This document shows, one piece after another, positions 38,326 to 50,642 of a DNA stretch of 64,000 nucleotides. The stretch comes from Arsenophonus sp031446125 (GTDB lineage: Bacteria > Pseudomonadota > Gammaproteobacteria > Enterobacterales > Enterobacteriaceae), in assembly GCA_031446125.1 (NCBI GenBank), contig CP132909.1, positions 682,001-746,000 on the forward strand, written 5' to 3'. The notes below the pieces were generated by a model. That model searched no databases, had not been told where the DNA came from, and worked only from the letters and a program-made list of their open reading frames with translations. A program made the translations under genes and the position numbers. The number at the start of each line of letters is the position of its first letter. Positions within the stretch are counted from its first letter, which is position 1.

Positions 38326-38927
38326 GCCAGTATCTCTTCAGTTTTTTTTACTGCATCAGCAGTGATAATGATGTTATCGAAAGAAATTAAACTAACAGGA
38401 TCAATTTTTATTGCATGACAAATATTAACTTTGTGTAAATTCCTAGATGCTAAAAACAAATTTTTATCAAAATTATTTGTAATAATCAGTACCTTACATA
38501 AAGCCATATCTTTTAATTTTTGCAGTAAAAGCTTGGTTTTTGGTTCTTCTATTTTAAATTTCTGTACAACCGTTAAACGGTTTTGACGCAATAACTCAGA
38601 AAAAATACTTCTTAAAGCAGCTCGGTACATTTTTTTATTTACTTTCTGAGTATGATCCTGTGGTTTTGAAGCGAAAGTCATTGCACCAGAACGCCAAATT
38701 GGACTTCTTATTGAACCAGCACGCGCACGACCAGTACCTTTTTGACGCCATGGTTTTTTACCAGAACCTGAAACCTCAGACCGATTTTTCTGAGATTTTG
38801 TACCTTGACGGGCACCAGCTAAATAAGCAACAATTACTTGATGAATAAGTGCTTCATTAAAATTATGTCCGAAGATAGTTTCGGAAACAAGCAATGTGCT
38901 TTTTTCGTCTTTTATTACCAATTCCAT
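38322..38927 (-). CDS. rplD: 50S ribosomal protein L4
   Basis: L4 is a tunnel protein. In E. coli it is also the autogenous regulator of the S10 operon, acting on the leader upstream of rpsJ. The 201 residues equal E. coli. The extended loop holds GSGKKPWRQKGTGRARAGS followed by SPIWRSGAMTFA. It lies 17 bp after rplC. Confidence 0.98.
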   Translation of the reverse strand: MELVIKDEKSTLLVSETIFGHNFNEALIHQVIVAYLAGARQGTKSQKNRSEVSGSGKKPWRQKGTGRARAGSIRSPIWRSGAMTFASKPQDHTQKVNKKMYRAALRSIFSELLRQNRLTVVQKFKIEEPKTKLLLQKLKDMALCKVLIITNNFDKNLFLASRNLHKVNICHAIKIDPVSLISFDNIIITADAVKKTEEILA

Positions 38928-38944
38928 TTCTATCTCCCAGACAT

Positions 38945-39574
38945 TTATGATTTAATTGCTTCTTTTATGATTACATTACTACCAATAGCACCAGGTATAC
39001 CACCTTTAACCAGTAGTAAATTACGTGCAGAATCAACCTTTATAACAGATAAACTTTGAATTGTTACACGTTCATTACCTAATTGACCTGCCATTTTTTT
39101 GCCTTTAAATACTTTACCAGGAGTTTGATTTTGACCAATAGAACCAGGAACACGATGTGATAATGAGTTACCATGACTAGCGTCTTGAGTATGAAAATTC
39201 CAACGTTTTACCGTTCCAGAAAAACCTTTGCCTTTTGAAATGCCAACAACATCTACTTTTTTTATATTAGAAAAAAAATCAACAGTAATTTTTTGACCTA
39301 AAACAAATTCTTTATTTGAATTTGTTTGAAATTCACGTAAAATTCTACCAGCTTCAACACCAGCTTTCATAAAATGCCCAATCTCCGATTTTTTTAAACG
39401 ATTGGGTTTTTTACTACCTGTGGTAACTTGAATTGCATTATAACCATCTTTATCTAAACTCTTAATTTGAGTTACGCGATTATTTTCGATTTGGATAACA
39501 GTTACAGGTACAGAAACACCATTTTCATTAAAAATACGTGTCATTCCTATTTTTTTTCCGATTAAACCAATCAT
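38945..39574 (-). CDS. rplC: 50S ribosomal protein L3
   Basis: L3 is one of two assembly-initiating proteins of the large subunit. The 209 residues equal E. coli. It begins MIGLIGKKIGMTRIF; the central extension has FSGTVKRWNFHTQDASHGNS, including the glutamine that is methylated by PrmB in E. coli. It lies 57 bp after rpsJ. Confidence 0.98.
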   Translation of the reverse strand: MIGLIGKKIGMTRIFNENGVSVPVTVIQIENNRVTQIKSLDKDGYNAIQVTTGSKKPNRLKKSEIGHFMKAGVEAGRILREFQTNSNKEFVLGQKITVDFFSNIKKVDVVGISKGKGFSGTVKRWNFHTQDASHGNSLSHRVPGSIGQNQTPGKVFKGKKMAGQLGNERVTIQSLSVIKVDSARNLLLVKGGIPGAIGSNVIIKEAIKS

Positions 39575-39631
39575 TTGTTTTAACCTCTTAATTACCTTTT
39601 TTATGCAAAACTCTTTTCTACTTAAGTTAAC

Positions 39632-39943
39632 TTAACCTAAGCTAATTTGCACATCTACACCTGCCGCCAAATCTAAACGCATCAAAGCATCAACAGTTTT
39701 TTCAGTTGGTTCTACTATGTCCACTAAACGCTTATGAGTACGAATTTCATACTGATCACGTGCATCTTTATTTACGTGAGGTGAAATAAGAACTGTAAAA
39801 CGTTCTTTACGTGTAGGCAATGGAATTGGACCACGCACTTGAGCACCAGTTCTTTTAGCAGTTTGAACAATTTCAACAGTGGATTGATCAATTAAACGAT
39901 GATCAAAAGCTTTTAACCTAATACGGATTCTTTGGTTCTGCAT
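39632..39943 (-). CDS. rpsJ: 30S ribosomal protein S10 (NusE)
   Basis: S10 is a small-subunit head protein and, as NusE, partners NusB on boxA in rRNA antitermination. The 103 residues equal E. coli. It begins MQNQRIRIRLKAFDHRLID, and PLPTRKERFTVLISPHVNKDARDQYE is conserved. It is the first gene of the S10 operon. The start ATG 39943 is preceded at ten bases by GGAG. The upstream region holds a short hairpin, then over 1 kb of non-coding DNA. Confidence 0.98.
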   Translation of the reverse strand: MQNQRIRIRLKAFDHRLIDQSTVEIVQTAKRTGAQVRGPIPLPTRKERFTVLISPHVNKDARDQYEIRTHKRLVDIVEPTEKTVDALMRLDLAAGVDVQISLG

Positions 39944-41106
39944 AAGACCAGAACTCCAACTATTTAAAAAATATAAAATTATTCCTATTAACTATTTTTA
40001 GTTGATAGGGGGGAGAATTATTACTATCATAACCTCTTTAAAGAAATTGAGATTATTAAAAATGCAGTTTAACTACTGTAGATAATTTATAAAGATCTTT
40101 CAGTATGCTTTTTTGAAAACAAAAAGCAAAATTATTATACGCAATTATAAAATAAGAGCAAGTTATAGATTTTAAATTAAATTTAATTATTTATAAATAA
40201 AATTATATATTTATTTTAAAAAATTTTATGTGGTTATATAAAAGTAAATTATATAAAAATATCAATCATAAAATTTATTTTTTCTATGCATAAAATATCG
40301 AAATATTGATCATGATACTTTATATTAAAAATTTTTTATAGTTATATCATCATTAATTTTTATGATTTATAAAAAATTATTATTTATTATAACAGGTAAA
40401 AATATTTATTAAACCTAAAAATTAATCAATACATTAATTATAATATTAAAAATTAAACATTGTATCTATATTATTTTATACAGATAAAATAATTTCAAAA
40501 AACTTTCATAAAAAAATATTTGATATAATAGGTTAATTTTAATAAATATTAATTTATAAATCAAATAAGATATTTTTTATAAGCAATCAAATCATATTTA
40601 ATTCGATAATATTCATTATTAATACATTTTTATATTTTATAATATCTCCATTAATTAATAAAATATTATTCTAAATAAACAATATATTTCATAGTTTTTA
40701 TTTAAAAATAACAAATATTTTTTATATTTATGATTATATAGTATTTTTTTTGTATTATTTTTTTATTAATTCAATTTTTTACGAAAACTGTATTTTTTAT
40801 ATAATGAAAATATTTTTGTAAATATACAAAAATACAACCTCCAATATCAATATTTATCAATAACCTTTTTTTTGATTGTTATTAAAATTATGCAACGTTT
40901 GATAAAAATTGCATAAAATATTATTTATTTAAAAATAAATTTATAATTCTCAATATTATTACTTTATTTTTTTACTATAAATTATTAAAATTTTATAAAA
41001 ATAATTCAAAAACAAAACATATAAAACATTACGAGGATAAAAAAAAGATAAAGATATAACTTTTTATTTTTTTTAAATTTTTAAAGAGTACTAAAAAAAA
41101 GACATT
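39944..41106. other. Non-coding gap between S10 operon and tRNA-Thr, size of a tuf gene
   Basis: 1163 bp with no supportable reading frame. In E. coli both rpsJ and the thrT tRNA cluster neighbour tuf genes (tufA and tufB). The gap is about the size of tuf (about 1185 bp), but no EF-Tu sequence is recognisable. The part next to rpsJ must contain the S10 promoter and leader. Nothing else is visible. Confidence 0.5.
39983..40010 (-). promoter_or_regulatory. Hairpin in the S10 operon leader
   Basis: On the minus strand CCTATCAACTA and TAGTTAATAGG are separated by AAAA and pair with one C-A mismatch, about 40 bp upstream of rpsJ. The E. coli S10 leader has an L4-responsive attenuator hairpin before rpsJ. 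This may be a reduced counterpart, but the similarity is positional only. Confidence 0.35.
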
Positions 41107-41184
41107 TGGTGCTGATAGGTAGATTCGAACCACCGACCTCATCCTTACCAAGGATGTGCTCTAACCTTACTGAGCTATATCAGC
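41107..41184 (-). tRNA. thrT: tRNA-Thr(GGT)
   Basis: The acceptor GCTGATA pairs with TATCAGC and the CCA end is encoded. The anticodon loop TTGGTAA gives GGT, reading ACC and ACT threonine codons. The T-loop TTCGAAT is standard. The D-loop is two bases longer than in E. coli thrT and the T-stem has one G-T pair; otherwise the match is close. It is the tRNA nearest the S10 operon, as thrT is nearest tufB in E. coli. Confidence 0.96.
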
Positions 41185-41208
41185 AGAAAGTATGTTTTTA
41201 ATTTTTTT

Positions 41209-41283
41209 TGGAGCGGGCAGCGGGAATCGAACCCGCATTATCAGCTTGGAAGGCTGAAATAATAACCATTATACGATACCCGC
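41209..41283 (-). tRNA. glyT: tRNA-Gly(TCC)
   Basis: The 75-nt gene, with encoded CCA, has acceptor GCGGGTA pairing with TGCCCGC. The anticodon loop CTTCCAA gives TCC, reading GGA and GGG. It differs from E. coli glyT at only a few positions. It lies between tRNA-Thr and tRNA-Tyr, as in the E. coli thrU-tyrU-glyT-thrT cluster; thrU is absent. Confidence 0.97.
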
Positions 41284-41307
41284 AAAAATACTTTTTTACT
41301 CTTATTA

Positions 41308-41353
41308 CAATTAAGACCATTTATTTTAATTCCAATTAAGACCATTTATTTTA
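41308..41353. repeat. Direct repeat, 25-bp period x 2, between two tRNA genes
   Basis: CAATTAAGACCATTTATTTTA occurs at 41308-41328 and again at 41333-41353 without mismatch. It lies in the spacer between the tRNA-Gly and tRNA-Tyr genes. Confidence 0.9.
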
Positions 41354-41439
41354 TATAATTAATCAAAAATTTATTTGTAGTATTGTTATTTATTTTAATA
41401 GATGATTTTGAAAATAAAAATTTAAAATCAAGTTGATGA

Positions 41440-41521
41440 TGGTGGGAGAAGGATTCGAACCTTCGAAGTCCATGACGGCAGATTTACAGTCTGCTCCCTT
41501 TAACCACTCGGGAATCCCACC
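41440..41521 (-). tRNA. tyrU: tRNA-Tyr(GTA)
   Basis: A class II tRNA with a long variable arm. The acceptor GGTGGGA pairs with TCCCACC and the anticodon loop CTGTAAA gives GTA. The base after the discriminator is T, so the genome encodes TCA instead of CCA; the mature end must be repaired or added by tRNA nucleotidyltransferase. It is the tyrU member of the cluster and is nearest coaA. Confidence 0.97.
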
Positions 41522-41942
41522 ATTTTTTTTGAAATCTATTTTTACAGAAAACTAATATATAACTAAAAAAAGTATTAAAAAATATCGATATATTATTTTT
41601 TATAGAGCATAAATTAATTAATTTATTAACATTATAAGTCATTTTATTTCAAAAAAAAACAATTTTCAATATAAAAATTAAAATAATTTTTATGATATGT
41701 TTTATTTTTATTTATATTTTTTCATAAATGATACAATTATTTACAAAATTAATTTTGATTTTAACAAATAAAATATTTCTGGTTATTTCAAAAAATAGAA
41801 AAAGATTAAAAAGTTTAAAATTAATATCAAATTAAATTTTATTTTGATAAAAAAATATCAATAAACTAAAAATACAAAAATTCTAAAAAAATATTTTTTT
41901 ATAGAAAATAAACACTCTTTCAATAATAAAATATATTGACTT
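41522..41942. other. Non-coding spacer upstream of coaA
   Basis: About 420 bp of AT-rich DNA between the divergent tRNA-Tyr and coaA genes. In E. coli a second tRNA-Thr (thrU) lies here; no cloverleaf is visible. Promoters for both directions are expected but not distinguishable. Confidence 0.5.
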
Positions 41943-42891
41943 ATGAAAAAAAAAGAAAATTCTTTAATAAAAACTTATCTGGAATTTAATCCTGAAAACT
42001 GGATCATATTTTTTAACCCACATTCAACTATCAAGAAAAAATGTATTATTTAAAATTCAAGGAATAAATTGTAAAATTCAAATGAAAGAAATCAATAAAG
42101 TATATATTTCTATTGCAAAACTACTTAATTTTTATATAAATTTAAATTCAGATAAAAAAAGTTTTTTAAAACAATCATCAGATAATAACATAAATAAAAT
42201 ACCTTATATTATCGGTATAGTAGGAAGTGTTGCAGTTGGAAAAAGTACAACTGCTCATTTATTACAAAGATTGTTAAGCAGTGGACCGCTGCATCATAGA
42301 GTCGAACTTATAACAACAGATAGTTTTTTATATCCCAATAAAACTTTACAAGATCGAGGAATCATGCATCAGAAAGGATTTCCTCAATCTTATGATATGA
42401 AAAATTTTATAAAATTTATATCTGCAATAAAATCAGGCATTAAAAAAGTAACAACTCCAATATATTCACATTTTGTTTATGATATTATTCCAAATAAAAA
42501 AAAAATAATTTATCAACCAGATGTTCTTATCCTAGAAGGTTTGAATATTTTACAAAATAATATAGATTGCAAATATACATCACATCATCTTTTGGTTTCA
42601 GATTTTATTGATTTTTTAATTTATCTTGATGCTCCAGAAAATTTATTAAAAAAATGGTATATAAAAAGATTTTTAAAATTTTGCAAAAAAGCATTCTCTA
42701 ATTCAAAATCTTATTTTTACCATTATTCAAAATTAAACAAAAAAGAAATAATAAAAATAGCTCAAGTGATATGGGAAGAAATTAATAAAATTAATTTAGA
42801 AAAAAATATCATACCAACAAAAGATAAAGCAAAATTAATTATTACGAAAAGCAATAATCATTCCATTGCAAAAATACAATTAAAAAAATAA
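41943..42891 (+). CDS. coaA: Pantothenate kinase, one frameshift at an A6 run
   Basis: CoaA phosphorylates pantothenate, the first step of CoA synthesis. ATG 41943 starts a frame giving SLIKTYLEFNPENW, which matches E. coli SLMTPYLQFDRNQW, but it ends at a stop at 42051. The rest of the protein is one base out of phase and open to 42891: KIQGIN, then LLNFYI, the P-loop GSVAVGKST, ELITTDSFL, YDMKNF and YSHFVYDIIP. Removing one A from the A6 run at 42036-42041 joins the parts into 315 residues, against 316 in E. coli, with no gap in the alignment. ATG 42082 would give a 269-residue protein lacking the N-terminal region. The gene is convergent with birA. Confidence 0.85.
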
Positions 42892-42912
42892 TTTTGTATT
42901 TTTAATTGGTTT

Positions 42913-43884
42913 TTAATAAAATGTATTATTTGAACGCAAAGAAATTATTTCGCCGAAATAAGAAAATATTTTACCATTTTGCTTTAATAAAATAGCTCCA
43001 TGTTTATTAACGCCTTTTACAATACCAATCTCATTACGATTACCAATTCGTAATTTTACTTTTTTATTTAAAAAATTATCTAAAGCTAACCACCTTTCAA
43101 TAAAATGGACAAAACCATATTTTTCAAAAATTACTAATTCATTACGCAAAACTACGATAAGTTTACCAGCAATTATATTTTTTTCTATTTTTGTTCCTGG
43201 TTTTTCAAGATTAATCCAATTTTGATTAATTTTTTTTGCATGAATTTGACTCATTGAAATATTTATGCCAATACCAATAATAATATCTACCATATTTCCA
43301 ATTTTGCTTCTCATTTCAACTAAAATTCCAGCAAGTTTTTTTTCATTTAAATAAAGATCATTAGGCCATTTTACTTTTATATTACTGCCAATCAATTGAT
43401 TAAGAGTTTCCGCTATTACAATAGCAACTACCAAACTTAATCCTATTGTAGAAGTATGAGCATCTTTTAGATACCAATATAAAGACAAATAAAGATTGCA
43501 TCCAAAAGGAGAAATCCAATTTCGACCATAACGTCCTCTACCGGCCATTTGATATTCTGCCACACAGGCATCACCAGATTTCAATTGATCAACATAATCT
43601 AACAAATATTGATTGGTGGAATTAAGAACAGATTTTACAAATATTTTATCTTTTTTTACTAAACTATAAATTTTATTATAATCTAATAAATCTATTTTTT
43701 TAGCAATCTGATAAAGATTATTATTCATAATATTTACTTCAACACCTAATTTGCGTAATCTATTAATATGCCCATTAAAATCAACACATGTGAGACCCAA
43801 TAGTTGAATTAAGTGGTCACCTAAATAAATACTACCATCAGCAAGTATTTTTATAAGTTGCAAAGAAATATGTAAATCTTTCAT
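42913..43884 (-). CDS. birA: Biotin-protein ligase / biotin operon repressor BirA
   Basis: BirA attaches biotin to the AccB subunit of acetyl-CoA carboxylase and, in E. coli, represses the bio operon. The 323 residues (321 in E. coli) include an N-terminal winged-helix region (about 1-65). The ligase domain has GRGRYGRNWISPFG (the biotinyl-AMP loop), VKWPNDLYLN and KLAGILVEMR, and there is a C-terminal SH3-like domain. The helix-turn-helix part is present, although whether it still regulates is unknown. Its ATG overlaps the murB stop by one base. Confidence 0.95.
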   Translation of the reverse strand: MKDLHISLQLIKILADGSIYLGDHLIQLLGLTCVDFNGHINRLRKLGVEVNIMNNNLYQIAKKIDLLDYNKIYSLVKKDKIFVKSVLNSTNQYLLDYVDQLKSGDACVAEYQMAGRGRYGRNWISPFGCNLYLSLYWYLKDAHTSTIGLSLVVAIVIAETLNQLIGSNIKVKWPNDLYLNEKKLAGILVEMRSKIGNMVDIIIGIGINISMSQIHAKKINQNWINLEKPGTKIEKNIIAGKLIVVLRNELVIFEKYGFVHFIERWLALDNFLNKKVKLRIGNRNEIGIVKGVNKHGAILLKQNGKIFSYFGEIISLRSNNTFY

Positions 43885-44921
43885 TAAAGAACATCCATAG
43901 GATTTATTTCTCCATATTCATCTATAAAATGAACTTCAGGTTCTAAAATAATATTAAATTTTTTTATAACTTTTTTATGTATATAACTAGCTAATTTTAT
44001 AACATCTGTTCCAATTGCATTATTTTTATTAATTAAAACTACAGCTTGATTCATATCTACTGCTGCACCACCATATTGATAACCTTTAAGATTACATTGA
44101 TCAATAAGCCAACCGGCAGAAAGTTTTACTTTTCCATCTAATTGAAGATATGTAGGACATTGAGGATAAAGAATCTTAATTCTATTTGCAATTATTTTGG
44201 AAACGACTGGGTTTTTAAAAAAACTACCTGCATTTCCAACAAAAAATGGATCAGGTAATTTGTGTTTTCTAATATTACAAATTATATTAAACATATTTTC
44301 TGGTGTAATATTCTTTATTCTTAATGAAACTAATTCACCATATGTTAATATTGGTTTCCATGATTTTTTAAGTTTTAATCCTACCGAAATCACTGCAAAA
44401 TTTTTATAATATTTGTATTTTAAAATACTATTTCTATAACTAAATTGACATTCACTAACATTTAAACAATATTTTTTTTTGTTATTTAAATCAATTACAT
44501 TTATATAATGACAAACATCTTTAAATTCAATACCATAAGCCCCAATATTTTGTATAGGTGCAGCACCTACAGATCCTGGAATTAACGCCATATTTTCTAA
44601 TCCATAAATACCACGTTTAATGAGTTCTTTAATCAATTTGTGCCAATTATTTCCTGCTCCTACATGTATAAACCAATTTTGAGATGATTCAGTGATATTC
44701 AATGCAGTAATTTTGTTTAAAATTACTATACCTTTAAAATTATTTAAAAAGAGAACATTACTTCCTTCTCCCAATAATAAAACAGGCCATCCTTTTAATT
44801 TTGCATTTTCCCATAAAAATAATAATTCTTTTATTGAAAAAGCTGAATATATTGCCTTAGCATTTACATCAAGATTAAAGGTGTTGCAGATTTTATAGTT
44901 ATCATAATTTTCATTATACAT
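43884..44921 (-). CDS. murB: UDP-N-acetylenolpyruvoylglucosamine reductase
   Basis: MurB reduces UDP-GlcNAc-enolpyruvate to UDP-MurNAc, with FAD, in peptidoglycan precursor synthesis. The 345 residues match type I MurB of E. coli (342). Conserved stretches are LLGEGSNVLFL, the LIPGSVGAAPIQNIGAYG flavin region, the YRNSIL active-site tyrosine segment, NAGSFFKNPVVS with the catalytic serine, and the C-terminal LEPEVHFI. A GTG at 44930 could extend it by three codons. murB-birA order next to an rRNA operon is as in E. coli rrnB. Confidence 0.95.
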   Translation of the reverse strand: MYNENYDNYKICNTFNLDVNAKAIYSAFSIKELLFLWENAKLKGWPVLLLGEGSNVLFLNNFKGIVILNKITALNITESSQNWFIHVGAGNNWHKLIKELIKRGIYGLENMALIPGSVGAAPIQNIGAYGIEFKDVCHYINVIDLNNKKKYCLNVSECQFSYRNSILKYKYYKNFAVISVGLKLKKSWKPILTYGELVSLRIKNITPENMFNIICNIRKHKLPDPFFVGNAGSFFKNPVVSKIIANRIKILYPQCPTYLQLDGKVKLSAGWLIDQCNLKGYQYGGAAVDMNQAVVLINKNNAIGTDVIKLASYIHKKVIKKFNIILEPEVHFIDEYGEINPMDVL

Positions 44922-45032
44922 ATATAACACACTCTATTATCTGTTGTTATTCGTATATATTTTTTAAAGATTAACAAAAATAAAAAAGTATTTTATAATA
45001 GCAGATGATTTTATAAAACAAACATAAAAAAA

Positions 45033-45078
45033 TATTCAAAAAGCCACTCATTTTTAAAAATGAGTGGCTTTTTGAATA
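45033..45078 (-). terminator. rRNA operon terminator, perfect 46-bp palindrome
   Basis: TATTCAAAAAGCCACTCA at 45033-45050 begins a perfect inverted repeat of 23 bp per arm centred at 45055/45056. On the minus strand it follows 5S rRNA by three bases and is followed by ATTTTTTTA, an intrinsic terminator layout. Its GC-richer core (GCCACTCA) is rare in this AT-rich background. Confidence 0.9.
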
Positions 45079-45081
45079 AAA

Positions 45082-45200
45082 AGTCTGACAATTCCCTACT
45101 CTCACATGGGGAAACCCCACACTACCATCGGCACTACGACATTTCACTTCTGAGTTCGGAATGGGATCAGGTGGGACCACCGCGCTAAAACTGCCAGACA
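45082..45200 (-). rRNA. rrf: 5S ribosomal RNA
   Basis: About 119 nt. The terminal stem (TGTCTGGCAG with TTGTCAGAC) and the internal CCGAACTCAGAAGTGAAA-type segment match E. coli 5S rRNA closely. Ends are set by the terminal helix, uncertain by a base or two. It is the last gene of the rRNA operon. Confidence 0.97.
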
Positions 45201-45284
45201 AATTTTTTATGATTTATTATAAATCTTTTTCGTTTTTTAGTAAATAAAACAAACTAATTTTTAAAAAACACTTTTGGTGTTATG

Positions 45285-48268
<2,984 letters not shown>

Positions 48269-48389
48269 TTCACAACCCAAAAATGTCTTTTAAAGAAAAG
48301 TAATTTAAAATTTTTTTTCTTTGGTTGTTTTGCATTTACTATATATTTCATACTTAATATATAGCAAAATTTAATTAGCTTGTTTCAAA

Positions 48390-48402
48390 TTGTTAAAGAG
48401 CA
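48390..48402 (-). promoter_or_regulatory. boxA antitermination site before 23S rRNA
   Basis: The minus strand reads TGCTCTTTAACAA, the exact consensus of the rRNA boxA, 122 bp before 23S. It is the binding site of NusB-S10, both encoded in this window. Confidence 0.9.
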
Positions 48403-48480
48403 TATGAATTTAATTCTTTAGTATTTATTATTTGCGATTACTAAAAACTTTTGACATATTGAAAATTTAAAATATTTTTG

Positions 48481-48553
48481 TGGAGCCAAGCGGGATTGAA
48501 CCGCTGACCTCCTGCGTGCAAAGCAGGTGCTCTACCAGCTGAGCTATAGCCCC
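48481..48553 (-). tRNA. alaT: tRNA-Ala(TGC)
   Basis: A 73-nt spacer tRNA. The acceptor GGGGCTA pairs with TGGCTCC, and the anticodon loop TTTGCAC gives TGC, reading GCN alanine codons. The D-arm AGCTCAGCTGGTAGAGC is canonical. After discriminator A the DNA reads CAA, so CCA is not encoded. It lies between tRNA-Ile and 23S, as in E. coli rrnA, rrnD and rrnH. Confidence 0.97.
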
Positions 48554-48608
48554 TTTTTATAATTTTATCATTACACTTTTAAAAAAATCTACTAAGATTT
48601 TTAGAATA

Positions 48609-48685
48609 TGGTAGGCCTGAGTGGACTTGAACCACCGACCTCACCCTTATCAGGGGTGTGCTCTAACCACCTGAGCTACAAGCCT
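48609..48685 (-). tRNA. ileT: tRNA-Ile(GAT)
   Basis: A 77-nt spacer tRNA with encoded CCA. The acceptor AGGCTTG pairs with CAGGCCT and the anticodon loop CTGATAA gives GAT, reading ATC and ATT. It is nearly identical to E. coli ileT and lies just after 16S rRNA. Confidence 0.97.
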
Positions 48686-48699
48686 AATGATATTTTAAC

Positions 48700-48722
48700 A
48701 TCAGACAATCTATGTGGACACC
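48700..48722 (-). promoter_or_regulatory. 3' arm of the 16S RNase III processing stem
   Basis: This 23-nt segment after 16S is complementary at 22 of 23 positions to 50379-50401 before 16S. In E. coli the same pair of segments forms the precursor helix that RNase III cuts to release pre-16S rRNA. Confidence 0.85.
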
Positions 48723-48749
48723 TGTACAATTTCATCTATTAATTAAATT

Positions 48750-50303
<1,554 letters not shown>

Positions 50304-50378
50304 AAAGTTTGATGCTTAAAAAATATCAAATATAAAAAATTGTATTTTTTAAGACTTTATTATTTTGATGTTTTTGTT

Positions 50379-50401
50379 GGTGCCCACATAGATTGTCTGA
50401 T
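50379..50401 (-). promoter_or_regulatory. 5' arm of the 16S RNase III processing stem
   Basis: The leader segment ATCAGACAATCTATGTGGGC and its continuation are almost identical to the E. coli rrn leader after boxA, and pair with 48700-48722 across 16S rRNA. Confidence 0.85.
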
Positions 50402-50405
50402 TAAA

Positions 50406-50417
50406 TTGTTAAAGAGC
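50406..50417 (-). promoter_or_regulatory. boxA antitermination site in the rRNA leader
   Basis: GCTCTTTAACAA on the minus strand, 103 bp before 16S rRNA and immediately before the RNase III stem, the same order as in E. coli. Confidence 0.92.
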
Positions 50418-50434
50418 GTTTTTACTAAATAATC

Positions 50435-50462
50435 ATTTTACTTTTTGAAATTATAAAGTCAA
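50435..50462 (-). promoter_or_regulatory. rRNA promoter P2
   Basis: -35 TTGACT (50462-50457), 16-bp spacer, -10 TAAAAT (50440-50435). The E. coli rrn P2 also has TTGACT and a 16-bp spacer. It lies just upstream of boxA. Confidence 0.7.
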
Positions 50463-50613
50463 GTAGTTATTTATACTTTCTTATTTAATTCTTAATATTT
50501 TAATAATTTATTTATAATGTATGATACTAAATATAAAAAAAAAATCTAAAATAAATATTTTTAATTACAATAATACCTAAAAAATTTAGCAAAAAAATCA
50601 CTGAAATATTCTT

Positions 50614-50642
50614 ATAATAACAAAAATAATTTGTATTGTCAA
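50614..50642 (-). promoter_or_regulatory. rRNA promoter P1
   Basis: -35 TTGACA (50642-50637), perfect consensus, a 17-bp spacer, and -10 TATTAT (50619-50614). It lies about 180 bp upstream of P2, giving the tandem P1-P2 layout of E. coli rrn operons. A/T-rich sequence above it could act as an UP element. Confidence 0.75.

Noticed and set aside
42082..42891. Taking ATG 42082 as the natural start of coaA
   Set aside because: Conserved N-terminal CoaA sequence is encoded upstream from 41943, so this start would be within the protein.
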